Shown here: positions 38,440-49,839 of the stretch, in pieces
How the letters are laid out: every line of letters begins with the position of its first letter
How positions within the stretch are numbered: position 1 is the stretch's first letter
Origin: Perca fluviatilis
Lineage: Eukaryota > Chordata > Actinopteri > Perciformes > Percidae
DNA: 64,000 nucleotides
Assembly: GCF_010015445.1 (NCBI RefSeq)
Contig: NC_053123.1
Location: 9,757,434-9,821,433 of the forward strand
Reading direction: 5' to 3'
Notes under the pieces: generated by a model
What the model was told of the DNA's origin: nothing
What the model saw: the letters and a program-made list of their open reading frames with translations, nothing else
Databases searched by the model: none
Translations under genes and position numbers: made by a program

Positions 38440-39230
38440 CCCATTATCTACCTTCTGCTGCACAGAGAGGCAGATAAGAGGAGGAGGAGGAAGAAGAGAG
38501 GAAAGAGGCTAAAAATGAGGACCAAGTTATGGCCCTCATTATCAAATCCCATCAATGGGGGAAGCAACAGACAGAGAGGGAAGCAGAAAAGGGAGAGGGG
38601 GTGTATTTATAACTCGAACATGAGAAAAAATAGTGGGACGTTAAAGATAAACTGAGATAGGGAAAGAACAGAGGAGTAATTTCCCAACAAAAGAGAGTGA
38701 GGGTCACCCATGGAGCGAGAGGTAATAGGAAGAACAGGCCAAGCCTCTGATGTGCATGTGCGAGGGGATGAAGGAGCCCAGTCAGCCTTCATAAGCCATT
38801 GATTTACACAATCCAAGTCACCACCTAATATTTCATCTGTGCTACATTTGCAATCTCCCAGCCGCTGAGGCCATGAGCCGTTACCGATGGCCAAGATCAC
38901 AGCATGGTGGCCCTGCCGGAGTAATGAGATAGAGAGAGGTGGAAAGTGAGAGACGAGGCTGGCAGGCAGGCAGGGAGGGAGGAAGGAGGTGGAGGAGAAA
39001 GAGGAGGAGGCGGAGGAAAGAGTAGAGGACAAAAAGGGGGATAATGGAAGAGAAGAGGAGGACGAGGATGAGGGTGGATGGAGGTTTCTCAATGTGCCAT
39101 TATAGAGCATGAAAAGGAGAAAATCAGGGACGAGCAGAAAGAGGGAGTGATTGAGATGGGGGTTGAGTGAGAGTACAGGTAGAGAAAGACAGAGTGAGAT
39201 ATGGAAGGGAGATTGCTTTTCTCTAATTAT
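38440..39230 (+). repeat. Purine-rich tract with an embedded mixed-sequence island
   Basis: Long GAGGAGG/GGAGAAAGAGG runs lie at 38470-38600 and 38930-39210. Between them, 38740-38920 is ordinary mixed sequence with no repeat features. The serine/proline-rich minus-strand frame across it is a composition effect. Confidence 0.6.
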
Positions 39231-39904
39231 GTCCCCCTTTCACTGTCAGAGAGACGGATATAAAGCTAATTCCACCTGCCCTCCTTCTCATCCCCATTTT
39301 TCTCTAAAAGCCTCTGCTCGTTTTCTTCACCCCCTTTCACATGAAGCGTGTTAAAGGCTGTTTTCATGACACTGAAATGAACAGATGGCAATATCAGCCC
39401 ATACAAAAGAGACATTTTGTGGTTGCTGTCACCTTGACAACAACCCTCGACCATCCGCACAATGTCTACTTTGCTTCTGTTCTGTCCAAGGCAAAGCTCC
39501 ACCTCCCTCTGTCTGTCTGTCTGTCCATTCATCTCACTCTCATCCCCCTCAGTCCCTCTATGATATCTCCGCTTTTCACACAGGCATAATCACTGGTAGC
39601 CATTAAAGCCCATCATACTGCATCTATGCAGTCGGTCGAATAGATCTTAAAATTGAATTGGCTGCGCAATACTGCTCTTGTAAGAGGGTAAGACCTCTTT
39701 AATGGATAGCATAAACAGAAACACAACGCACACATGTAAGACATCACAGATGCAGACGCACACACATACATAGAAAGGGCTTTTATATGCTTGAAAAAGG
39801 TGTGAAGCATAATCTTACCACCATATTTTAGTAGCCTTGTAATTGGGGCATTTCTTATTAAAAAAACATACCATATTGTTTTTTTTATGCCACAGATAAA
39901 AGTC

Positions 39905-40057
39905 TTAATTATTCCATTCTGATTATATTTGATTAAGTCTTTCTCTCCTCACTCTCAGAAATCACACAATCTCATTGAAGGGGTAATTTCCTACTTCAAA
40001 AGCTAATTAAGCCAATCAGAGCACAAAAGACTGGCTTTAGCCATGACCCAGCATGCA
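39905..40057 (+). repeat. Duplicated conserved noncoding core, copy A
   Basis: This 153 bp core matches copy B (41589-41741) with about 11 substitutions and no gaps, including a perfect block of about 60 bases. It contains GCTAATTAAGCC and AAGGGGTAATTTCC, homeodomain-type TAAT motifs. Flanking DNA is only faintly alignable. There is no open frame and there are no transposon ends. Confidence 0.85.
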
Positions 40058-40153
40058 CTACATCTAACAACCCAGAATTGTTAAAAAAGTTTCATTTTTT
40101 ATTTAATTTTTTTTGCTCACTTTGCCCTGAATAACTATTCAAACTTTTTTAGG

Positions 40154-40244
<91 letters not shown>
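40154..40244 (+). repeat. (TATC)n tetranucleotide array
   Basis: About 22 perfect TATC units, ending TATGTATG. Confidence 0.98.
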
Positions 40245-40666
40245 GTATGAACACATCACATAGGAAATGAAATGTATTTTGAAAGTGATGGTGGCCGTCA
40301 GTTGCAGCAAAAAATTGGAACAAAATTGGTGATGTGTGATCTTGCTTGGACACCGGCAATGTGCGCTTTTCACAGCAGTCCGGTGCACTGCAGAGAACTA
40401 TATAAATGAACTGCTAAGTCCTAGCAAGAGAAAGCCCCTCATGCCCAGAATGAGTGGCAGGGTGCTCTGAACACGGCTCCGTCTTGCCATCGCGGCAGGA
40501 ATGGTGGAACCTGAACGAAGGGCTCTGATAGGCCCAGTGGGAAGGAGATTGCTCTGTCCCTGATTGGATGATTAGGGGCTGCGGGGGCTCAAATCAGCCG
40601 TTTTCAGGAAGAGAGTGGTTTGGTTAAGTGGATCGGCACTGTGTGTGCTCTGTGTGTGCTCTTTGT

Positions 40667-40701
40667 GTGTGTGTGTGTGTTTTGTGTGTGTGTGTGTGTG
40701 T
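40667..40701 (+). repeat. Short interrupted (GT)n
   Basis: GT runs split by TTTTGTG. Confidence 0.85.
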
Positions 40702-41588
40702 CTGTATGTGCCCTGCTTGTGTGTTTGTGCGAGCTTGTATGTCTGCATTTGTGTGTTCAGAAACAGGTACGTCCAGTTCAATAAGCAAGTTACATTTGCA
40801 AAGAAAAAAAAAATGAGTGACAGAGGGACTGAAGAACTTACAAAAGAAGGAGTGAGGACAGAAGCAGAGCTCTCCGTAGGTGGGGCACTTTTAGATAGAA
40901 AAAGAAGGGAGGAGAAGAAAGGTGGGAACAATGTTTGTGTGCGAGTCCAGCTAATGATGGGTTGAGGCTGAAGATGGATGGATGCATGCAGTGATTAAGG
41001 GAGAGGAGAAATAAGAAAAATAACGGGATACAGCAAAAGAAAAATGAGAGACGTTGTGGGAGAGTAGTACAGATGTTTGAACAAATAAACAGAAGTTATT
41101 TTAGTCAGATGGGTACCCATGACAACTGAGGGACTGAGGGACTGAGAGAGTGTATGTTTGTGTGAGTGTCTGTGTGTGTGTGTGTGGGCTGGCTCAATCT
41201 TCTGCTCACACACTCTTGCAGTCAGTACTCACTATAGCTTCTACAGGCAGTGTCTGTGAGGACTCAGCAGGTTTGTTCTGTTGGAAGTGATGGTTGGAGT
41301 ACCTCGTCATGTGAGAGGAGCTGTCAATCCAGTCAGGACCATTAGAATAATTTCTTTCACATTAAATTTTTAAAATTGGAATCATATCATAGGACAAATA
41401 CACTAATATCCTAAAAAGACTGCCAAGACAGTGTTCAACATGTATACAAAAAGGCATGAAACACATTTCTGTACATTCAATCAAGTATAAAGCATTATTG
41501 TATTATGCCTTAGATATCTGCAGACCCATAAGCTGGTATTTCTCATTGTAAGAAATATTCCAATGTATCGTTATGCTGTAGATAAGTC

Positions 41589-41741
41589 CTAATTATTCCA
41601 TTCTGATTATATTTGATTAAGTCATTCTCCTTACACTCTTAGAAATCACACAATCTCATTGAAGGGGTAATTTCCTACTTCAAAAGCTAATTAAGCCAAT
41701 CAGAACACAAAGGACTGGCTCTTGCCATGACCCAGCATGCA
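41589..41741 (+). repeat. Duplicated conserved noncoding core, copy B
   Basis: See copy A at 39905-40057. The two starts are 1,684 bp apart in the same orientation. It shares CTGATTATATTTGATTAAGT, GCTAATTAAGCCAATCAGA and CCATGACCCAGCATGCA. Confidence 0.85.
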
Positions 41742-42096
41742 TGAATTATCTGAAAATTGCTAACAAAGTTTTAATTTTCTTGTCTTCTCTTTGTGATGTG
41801 CTTCATATTTATAGTTATGTGGCCTAATAATCTGTTTAATAAAGTCCAGCACGAGTTTTGTAGTCAACCTTGAAGCTTTCATTTTATGACAGTGCTGTAG
41901 TTACGTGGCAGCTTACTGTGAAAGACAAAGTTAAGTCAGGTCTGTACATAATAGGTACAAAAAAGAAAAAAGAAACAACAAACAAAACAAAATAATATAA
42001 GGATAGAGTAGGATGCCTTCTGTCTTTAACCATGTTTTTTTTTCCTTCTATCTTTAAGTCAGCTAACCTTTCTATTTCTCTACATCCAGTAAACAT

Positions 42097-42215
42097 GCCC
42101 ACGTAGGGCCCACGTGTGCCCTGCCTTTCATGACACTAACAGGGCCCACAGTTGCCTGCCCAGACAGGGCTAATTTTCTGCCCACAGTGGCCCCATGGAG
42201 CCCTAAAAGGGCATG
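42097..42215 (+). repeat. GGGCCCAC-rich repeat remnant
   Basis: Irregular units built on GGGCCCAC and TGCC (TAGGGCCCACGTGTGCCCTG, AACAGGGCCCACAG) in AT-rich surroundings. It resembles degenerate GC-rich minisatellites of fish. Confidence 0.4.
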
Positions 42216-42512
42216 CCTGCTGGGAAGGCCTTTATATGTTTCTGAGAAAAATATGAATAAAATACAAGAAGAACAAGTTAGCTTTTAGAAAGCTCTCTCT
42301 ATTTTGTCTGTCATGTGTTTGTGCATGTCTTTCAACTCTGAGCTTTTTTTGTGTACAAGGGTATTATGGTGTATATGATGTGCCTGCATGTGTAATTTTC
42401 AGCTGTGTGTCTTTCTCTCCAGAGGGAGAGTGGACCATCTCAGTACCTACTGCTGTGATTCCTCCAGCTGATGAGCACAGAATGACACACACAAACTGCA
42501 GTACCGTCTCAC

Positions 42513-42572
42513 ACACACACACACGCACACACGCACACACGCACGCACACACACACACGCACGCACGCACAC
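42513..42572 (+). repeat. Compound CACA/CACG array
   Basis: CA units with regularly spaced CACG variants. Confidence 0.9.
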
Positions 42573-43201
42573 ACATATATCATATAAACATATAAATGAG
42601 TGTGTCTAATCCCCTGGAGGATTCAGAAAACATTCTTTCAGGGGGAAAAAAATCACATGTATCAGTCAGTACAGTATATGTTCTGCACCATCGACACCAT
42701 TAAACTAAAACTCCTGTGCACCATGTGTCTAATTAATCACACGTTCAACAAACCGGTCAACTCGCTCGAGGGAAGAATGTGTCATTTAATCTGTTCAGCT
42801 GTGACAAGCACAGAAAGAAAAACAACTATTGCCCTCACTTTAAGATGGTTTTGTTATTGCTTTGGCATGAACAAGTGTTGGGGTTATTAGCAAAGATGAC
42901 ACTTTCCTACAGTTGCTATGTCTGTAGCTTTATTGTAATGCTTTCGATGCAGAATTACAAATTACTCATATATTTGAGTTAATCTACAAAAATGTTTATA
43001 CAGTTTACTATTTACAAATTTGAGTTTAAACAGTCAGTACTTGCATATTTACATGTTTATTTACTTACATCAGCAGTTAAGAATCTACCACTGTGGATTT
43101 TTCTCACATTTACCTTAGTCTAAGTTCTGCTAGCATCTGATTGGTTAGTTCAGCTACATGTGATTGAGTAAAACAAGGAAGTGTTGTTGTTAAAGTCAGA
43201 A

Positions 43202-43818
43202 TTCCGTTGCTCTGCACGGAGACCAGTGACGGCTATTAGAAGCACTTTTCTGGTGATGGCCAGCTTTACTGCGCAGCCTCCAACTGAGAGAGACAATGTA
43301 AATGTGATGTGAGCAACGTGTCTGAAAGTTGTAAGTCTTCTGGTAGCTGTGCCAAGAGAAATCTCAATCATTCCCAATCTTACAGAGAAGGAGAGTGTAG
43401 GTATATGTAAGGAGATAACATAAGCACAGGCTAATTATTGCTAACTAAAATGCTAGTTAACATTAGTAATTAATCCTAAACAGCTCATGTAAGTCGAAAC
43501 TGCTTGCGAGCTTCTCCTGTACTATACGGTAATCCTCTACTATGTGACACAATCGTTAGCCTATTTTTACAAAAACGTTTGCTACGGAGCCATAACGTGA
43601 GGTACAAGGTAACGGAGCCTTTTATACATTGTCGTGTTTCTTTAGAACTAAACAATGGACAAATAGAGTCTTTAAACGCTTCAGATGTAAAGTTATTCGC
43701 TGTCAAGTGGCGCCAAAATGAATGCTAGTCAGTGGAATGCTAATGGGAGGTGATGGACAGGTAGCAACAAAATGGCGCCATAGGAGGTTCGAGTTCTGAA
43801 GCGAAGCTTACCCCCTTG
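43202..43818 (+). mobile_element. Dispersed repeat, second copy of the approximately 640 bp pair
   Basis: It matches 18884-19525 throughout in the same orientation. This copy lacks a short insert seen at about 19231-19247 of the first. Confidence 0.75.
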
Positions 43819-44074
43819 GAATTAAGTCAGAACTCAAATACATTTTTCACCAGTGGCCCTAATCCTCTTCCGTACTAAGAAGATGGGGCGCACACGTCAC
43901 ATACTCCGTTGCTCTGATTGGTTGTAGGTCTATCCAATTGAGTGCAGAGGCATTTTCTTTCCTGGTTCGGTTGAAACACGCCCCATAATCACAGCCCAAT
44001 GGAGCAGTATCGGACTCACATTCGGACTAGAATCGGAGTATGACGACGTCAGGCTACAGTTGAGGTGGTCTGCG

Positions 44075-44290
44075 CTTCCCACTCGCCTCCCTGTGGAGGT
44101 ATTCTGGGCATGCCCATATGGGAGGAGATCCCGGGGCAGACCCAGAACACACTCGAGGGATTTCATGTCCCATTTGGCATGGCCCCAAAAGGAACTGGAG
44201 GATGTGGTTGAAGAAATTGATGTCAAAGCTGTTGTGCTTAGTCGGCTGCAACAGAGATACAAGCCCTGGATCAGAAGCAGAAAATGTTGC
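44075..44290 (+). pseudogene. Fragment of LINE reverse-transcriptase C-terminus
   Basis: One plus-strand frame gives VEVFWACPYGRRSRGRPRTH, then RDFMSHLAW and a coiled EELEDV-like stretch. Fish non-LTR retrotransposon polyproteins commonly end with a region of the form ACP.GRRPRGRPRTRWRD..LAW, so this is read as a truncated ORF2 tail of about 65 residues. No palm-domain motifs are present, so it cannot be active. The LINE clade is not assigned. Confidence 0.6.
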
Positions 44291-44798
44291 CCACAAACAA
44301 CAAAACTATAGTTAGAAGATGCAGCTTTATTTATAGTACACATTCTACTGTAAAACACTTTGGATCACCACATGCCATTAAAGTCATATGAAAGCTTGAG
44401 TACTACGTACTCTATGAGACTAAGAGCAGTGGTCCTGTGGAGTGGGGCATGGAACAATTCCTGCAGTACTGTTCATACTAAAAAAAGAAAAAAACACTCA
44501 GGCTTTTGTAATGTACTGCTCTGCACATAGAGCAAGATTTCATCTTCATCTGGTTGAAAAACAGGGAATATAACAACGGTCTTTGTTCTTTGCTTGTTCA
44601 GTAGGGACAATGCTTTATTTTTTTCCTACTATTGAAACATTTAACTTCCCATTGTGTCTTTCTACAAAGGGAAGAAAACGTTTGTGAGTGCAATTTGAAA
44701 ATCAGCATGCAAGTCATACACTTAAAATAAAATAAACGTTTGAGACAACATCTACTGGAGAAGTGGAAATACATTTTGTGTGATGTGGTGTTATTTAA

Positions 44799-45485
44799 CT
44801 CTTGTGTTGTCCTTGCGTCAAATTTGACCCATTTTCAAAGTTTTTTATATCAGAAATATGGGTTTCTTTCATCCAAATTGCCTGAAAATAACATGGATGC
44901 ATGGATGTACGTTGTATGGAAGCCATAAAACATTCTTTGCAGGTAAAATTAATGATTAATTCCATTGACTGTTGGGTGTTGTATTACATTTTGTAGCCTT
45001 TAAAAAAAATGAAATGGTTTTACTAAACTTTGACATAAACTGTGATCCACTCAACATCCTCTGATCTGAACTATTAGTCCAAATAATTGATCATTTCTGT
45101 GTATTTTTTTTTTTTTGGGGGGGCGCATTTCTGCCTTTATTGGATAGGAAAGCTGTGATATGAAAGGGGAGAGAGAGGGGGGGAAGACATGCAGGAAAAC
45201 CGTCACAGGTCGGATTTGAACCCTGGACCTTTTGCGTCACGGAATAAACCTCTGCAAATGTGCGCCCGCTCTACCAACTGTGCGAACCAGCCACATTTCT
45301 GTGGTTTTTAACAAAAGAATTAAGGTATAACCTCATTTAAATTAGGTTCATTGACCATGATTTTAAAAACGTTTTCAAAAGTGTCAAAAGCACCGAAAAA
45401 CATCAGAAAAAGCGCCAACAAAAGTTAATTTTCAATTCTGACCCAGAAGGACAAGTTCATAGTCTACGGGAAGACAACACAAGGG
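44799..45485 (+). mobile_element. TTAA-flanked piggyBac-like element with nested SINE
   Basis: TTAA at 44795-44798 and 45486-45489 bracket inverted ends CTCTTGTGTTGTC (left) and CCCTTGTGTTGTC (right, reversed). Termini beginning CCYT next to TTAA fit piggyBac-type elements. The interior is noncoding and is split by a SINE at 45102-45293. Confidence 0.82.
45102..45293 (-). mobile_element. tRNA-derived SINE, copy 1
   Basis: Read on the minus strand the head GGTTCGCACAGTTGGTAGAG resembles a tRNA A box, and GGTTCAAATCC (45212-45222) is a near-perfect B box. The body has CTGCATGTCTTCCCCC and the far end is A-rich. Perfect 10 bp duplications CATTTCTGTG lie at 45092-45101 and 45294-45303. The insertion is inside a TTAA element. 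Confidence 0.88.
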
Positions 45486-45619
45486 TTAAGTGGGGAATGC
45501 TATGTCCAATCAGTCTGACAATGTTGTCCAAACCAAACTGAATTTGTTCTTTTCTGAACTGTGAATTCAGTTATGTTCTGTTAATGGTGTCCATGTCAGA
45601 ACTTGTCACAACCCATTTT

Positions 45620-45813
45620 CTTTTTTTAAAGATTATTTTTTGGGCTTTTCCGCATTTAATTTTTGACAGGACAACTAGGTGACAAAGAGGAGAGAGAGGG
45701 GTAAGACATGCAGGAAATTGTCACAGGTCAGACTCAAACCGTGGACCTCTGCGTCGAGGAATAACCCTCTCAGTATATGCACGCCTGCTCTACCACTGAG
45801 CCAACCTGGCACA
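45620..45813 (-). mobile_element. tRNA-derived SINE, copy 2
   Basis: It belongs to the same family and orientation as copy 1: minus-strand head GGTTGGCTCAGTGGTAGAGC, then GGTTTGAGTCTGACCTGTGA as the B-box region, and TGCATGTCTTACCCC. Perfect 14 bp duplications TCACAACCCATTTT lie at 45606-45619 and 45814-45827. Confidence 0.9.
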
Positions 45814-46002
45814 TCACAACCCATTTTGCCATCTTTTCCAATTCATTCTCTCAAGTGGTGTTCACGTTGGAGGAACAACTCTTAGTTTTCCGCTTAGTTT
45901 TCATCTTAACCCTAGGTCATTATTTTTGGGCCACACAGGAAGAAAAGGGTCATACAAGATCTATGTTGCACGATTGCAGTGAATAACAAATGGATGTAAT
46001 TC

Positions 46003-46290
46003 TTTTTTTTTTATTTAACCTTTATTTAACCAGGAAATAATCCCATTGAGATTCAGAATCTCTTTTACAAGGGAGTCCTGGCCAAGGCAGCAGCATCAAA
46101 GTCTCAACATACAGTAACAAACAGCAAACAACAGACTTGTAGCTCACACCAAGATGACGGAGCAAAAACTTTAAAAGCACTTTCACCAAACACAGTAGTA
46201 AAGGACTGTAGGTTCGAGGAATGAGGAATGTAGGTTGCAGCTACCGATAGCTTTAGGCGTCAGTAGAGAACATATGAATAAATGAAGCAA
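46003..46290 (+). mobile_element. 'TTTATTTAACCAGGAAA' dispersed repeat
   Basis: The sequence starts with poly-T and TATTTAACCTTTATTTAACC, then CCCATTGAGATTCAGAATCT and ACAAGGGAGTCCTGGCCAAG. This is a familiar teleost dispersed sequence, perhaps the tail of a retroelement on the opposite strand. The class is not certain. Confidence 0.5.
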
Positions 46291-46949
46291 ACCTCGACTG
46301 TGTCTGTTTTGGTTTTTTTACCACCGCAATCCATTACGATTGTGGAACGTACAACTCAGAAGTTATTATATCCACTTGCTTACAAGCATATGAAAATATG
46401 AGTCACTCTTTTACTTATCTGACAATTTGTTGGTTTTGCTTTTCTGTTTTAAACATAATTCACAATACACACACTGTCTAATACAAACAAAAGCTGGCTC
46501 TATATAATAACTGCATCTCTTACATGATTGAGAAAAGAAATCCCTTAACAACTCATTCACTAAACCACAAATGAAGTGGGATGAGTAGCTCACTACATCT
46601 ATATCACATTTTGAAGAACAGGAAAAAACAAATAGACTGTTAGAGTGTTAAAATTCTGACCAGTTTTAAAGTCTCGTTTCATCAGACACGAAGAATAATT
46701 TTACTGATTGCTCTCAAATTGTGAACAGAGAATAGTATAGTACAGTATTATTAATCTTCACAGTGGAGAATACACAGACACACAAGGCTGGACCAGGCAA
46801 CTGCCCTTGGGCCCCAGGCTCCAAGGGGCCCCGAAGGCCTACAGTATGTTCACTATAGGGCAATTTGTTGTGGTAATGTGATTAATTGCAAATTTGTTTG
46901 GTAGTATGCACCAGTGGGGCCCAATATAAACTGAAATAGTAATGGCCTC

Positions 46950-47425
46950 TTCACAGTTGCTGCACCCGACCTGTCGCGCGCCAATGTGACGTCAAAATGA
47001 CGAAGATCTCGCTGGCGCGCCAGGATTTTAAGTGCGCACCACTCTATTTTTTTCAGTGGGGCACGACAAAGCAGAAACAGGAAGCATGGACCAGTTCGAG
47101 GGCAAATGGATGCCAGGACTCTCAGAGTGACCGCAAGTCTCTCTTGTAAACTTACTGGGTTAAGATGAGTTCTTTTATGGTGAATGAAAGGCTTGATCCG
47201 ACGAAGTAAGTCATCGAATCGTTGTGCAGACATTCTGTTTCTCTTCTTTGCTTCTCCTTCTTCTTCTCTTCTTCTTCTTCCGTAGAAATAGCAAAGTCGG
47301 TAGCCTTTGCTCAGTTGCGCCACCTCTGTTCAGGAGAAGACTGCAACTAGTGTCGCAAGTATAAATAGTTACGGCGCTCCCATGACGTCACACTGGCACT
47401 AGACAGGTCGGAAACAGTGAGTATA
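46950..47425 (-). mobile_element. Internally deleted PIF/Harbinger-like element
   Basis: Related inverted ends flank a transposase scrap: GACCTGTCGCGCGCCAATGT (46968) and, reversed from 47409, GACCTGTCTAGTGCCAGTGT, both followed by GACGTCA. The middle carries the N-terminal part of a HARBI1-like transposase on the minus strand. A TWA target duplication could not be fixed. Confidence 0.65.
47100..47323 (-). pseudogene. HARBI1-like (Harbinger) transposase, N-terminal fragment
   Basis: The minus-strand frame from 47323 begins [20 protein letters not shown] and contains [17 protein letters not shown] followed by a segment ending [14 protein letters not shown] at about 47108. The pattern F.dLL..i.p.I.k....R..i...ERLAvTLR.LA is the start of the DDE nuclease region of Harbinger transposases. 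None of the catalytic acidic residues follow; the frame runs straight into the terminal repeat, so the rest was deleted. It is not functional. Confidence 0.65.
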
Positions 47426-47474
47426 CCACACGTTTAAGGGTCCTTCTCACAGGGGCCTTAGACACTTCTCTTAA

Positions 47475-49029
47475 ACGTACAATATGTAATTTTCTGCCGC
47501 TAGGGGTCTCTCAATCAAAACAATGGCTGTTGACGTTGTGTAGTGGCATTATGGGAGTTTGTTGGGAGTTTAATACAATTGCCGATTAAAATAGATCTGT
47601 TCACAGATAGGTTTATCCATTAGGCCTACAGTTTTATCCTTGTTACGTTTAGTAACATCTATTCATGTCATTCTGATAAAATAGCTGCAGTTTCCCCCAC
47701 ATAATTACGTTTTCTTGATTTGATTTGTATTGGTAGCTAACGTTAGCTAGCTAGTTGACCAGTTAGCGACCAAGCAAGCTAACATTAGCCAGCAGCTAAC
47801 AATATCACAATATATTTCACCTCAGTGTCACTTTTTGGATGTTTTCAGCACCGGGGGGAAAAGGGTTTGTTGCAATGATACTCAACACCTCTGAGAGACT
47901 TAGCTGCTGGTGCTGGTGCCGAGTATCTCTGGTGGCGAACCGTGGACCCGGACCGGCCGAGGATACACTGAGAGACTTACTTCACGGCTGGGGCTGGCTG
48001 CCGAGTATCTTTGGGGCCGCGGCTCGGTCAAGGATACGCCTAGCTACATCGGGTGTTGCTTTTGGACTCTCCCCACCTTCACTTTTTGTCCACAGGACAG
48101 TCACCATTTGTGGGTCAAACATAACTGTAAAGAAGCCCGCTAAAGGGGGGAGAATTTCAGAATAACACCACGGCCAGCCAGACTCGGACACCTGGGGCGA
48201 TATGGTCTGTTTCCCCGACGGAACATACAACTTTCTGTTACTGCCGTTAGCATTGTTATCAACCGGTGCTGGAGTTTGTGCTGGCTGGGTTCGGATTGCT
48301 GTAAGTTTAACAGAATGGCTGGATGCTGGCTAACTGTGGATGTGTCGTGTCCCCGGGGCTGTTGTCCGCTCTCATCCCGACTGAACTAGTCCCTTAGCGG
48401 CAGGGAGTGAGGCGGAAAAAACAGGGTGGGATAGCTGGCTAAATTAGCATTAGATTTGTCTTCTATCTATACAGCTAGCTAACGTTAGCTGGCGAACGTA
48501 ATCGTGGGTTAGCCCAGTGCTGTTTAACGGCAACTTTACCTTGATCAAAACAATTATACTTAAAATAACTTCTTGAACGATGTTGTAACCTTATAATGTT
48601 CCCCACCAAGCATTAGCATTAGCATGAGCTAACGCTAACGTTACTTGTCAACGTAGCACATAACGTTAAGCTGGGTCAATCGATATTGAAATCAATAAAT
48701 AAGATTGAAATGTATCAATAAATAAGATCTCTGCTGTATTACTGTGTTGTAAGTGGCATGTAATCAATGACAAAATGATGCTGTGTGGCAGAAAGCAAGC
48801 TGTATAACAGTTAGAGTGTTATTCTTTCTGTGAGATTGTATGATTTACGATTACTCTGAACGTATCATCTGAAACAGACCGTGTCATTAAAATAAAATAA
48901 CAGATTTCTCTGGGTTTGAACGTTGTTGGAAACATTTAGGATAGTGTAAGTACACAGCTCAACAAAATATATAACATAGGTATAGTCATTTTTAGACATT
49001 TTAATGCAGAAATGTTACATAGTGTAACT
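47475..49029 (+). mobile_element. 1.56 kb TTAA-flanked element with CpG-rich interior
   Basis: TTAA at 47471-47474 and 49030-49033 bracket inverted ends ACGTACAATATGTAATTTTC (left) and AGTTACACTATGTAACATTT (right, reversed), both followed by CTGC. The ends are related to those at 4957 and 28169. The interior (47840-48430) is CpG-rich and includes GCTAACGTTAGC motifs. Its longest frame, 47839-48165, encodes no recognised domain. A donor-like CTGTAAGT lies near 48299. Confidence 0.75.
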
Positions 49030-49839
49030 TTAACTTTCACACTCATTTTCACACTTATTCCCACTTGTCTTTCTCCTGAAGCTGACCTTCAAACCGTAGG
49101 CTACCATCTTGAATTACACTATTCCGCCTCTCTTTCTCTCTTTTTCCTCCTCTCAACATGGGTTGATTTAGACATCCAGATACTCGCAACAACCAAACAA
49201 GTTTGAAATTAAATTTGCGTCATTCTCATTAGCTCATTTTTCTACAGTTACTTTGCATTGTTTGCACAAACTCAACACATACAGTACTCCAAGCCCTTAA
49301 GCTAAACTGCGTATGCCCAAACTGTTGCTTTCATAACCTACGGAGGTGCATTCATTTAGAGCACCTACTTCAGAATTGTCTAATTATTCTGTTACTAGAA
49401 ATTAATGGACTCCTGCCAGCTAATCAGAATCAAGAATTCTCCCTGGCCATGGTATAAAGGGAAAGAACTGCCTATCCACCAATAACTGTGGACACAAACT
49501 GAATAACATATTCAAATTTCACAACACTGAGACATTTTTGCATGGATAGAGGTACATTTATTGTTTTCCTCAGTGAAATATAACCCTAGTAATGGAGGAT
49601 ATTAAATTCATGCACTGCATCAGCCTCGTTCCTCTTCCCCATATACAACTGTACGTGCAGATGTGGCTGTGTGCCTCTCTTTCTGTGTGAGAGGGTTAGA
49701 GAGAAAGACATGGTAAATATGTATTAGCAAATATTAGTCTGACTGACAGTGTGTGTGTGTGTGTGTTAAATAATCTAGAACTGGATTATTATGATTAGAA
49801 CACACATGAAAAAGTGAAGTTTTGCTAAGGAAGAACTGA

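Larger units (their letters stand above)
34116..43201. other. Noncoding flank, middle part
   Basis: Apart from the dinucleotide arrays and duplicated cores, nothing gene-like is seen. 35640-36860 and 37180-38440 are AT-rich with scattered TAATTA and an octamer-like ATGCAAAT at 35683. 40280-40620 is a less AT-rich unique stretch with no open frame of note. Confidence 0.55.

Noticed and set aside
38607..39110. 167-residue minus-strand frame rich in Ser/Pro
   Set aside because: Its first half is a translated purine tract. No domain, splice or start context supports it.
43930..44358. 142-residue minus-strand frame
   Set aside because: It is the antisense shadow of the LINE reverse-transcriptase fragment on the plus strand.
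45102..45813. True tRNA genes
   Set aside because: The A and B boxes belong to SINEs with target duplications and A-rich tails; no complete cloverleaf is present.
47839..48165. 108-residue frame in the CpG-rich block as a host gene
   Set aside because: It lies wholly inside a TTAA-bounded repeat, has no known domain, and overlapping frames are equally open.
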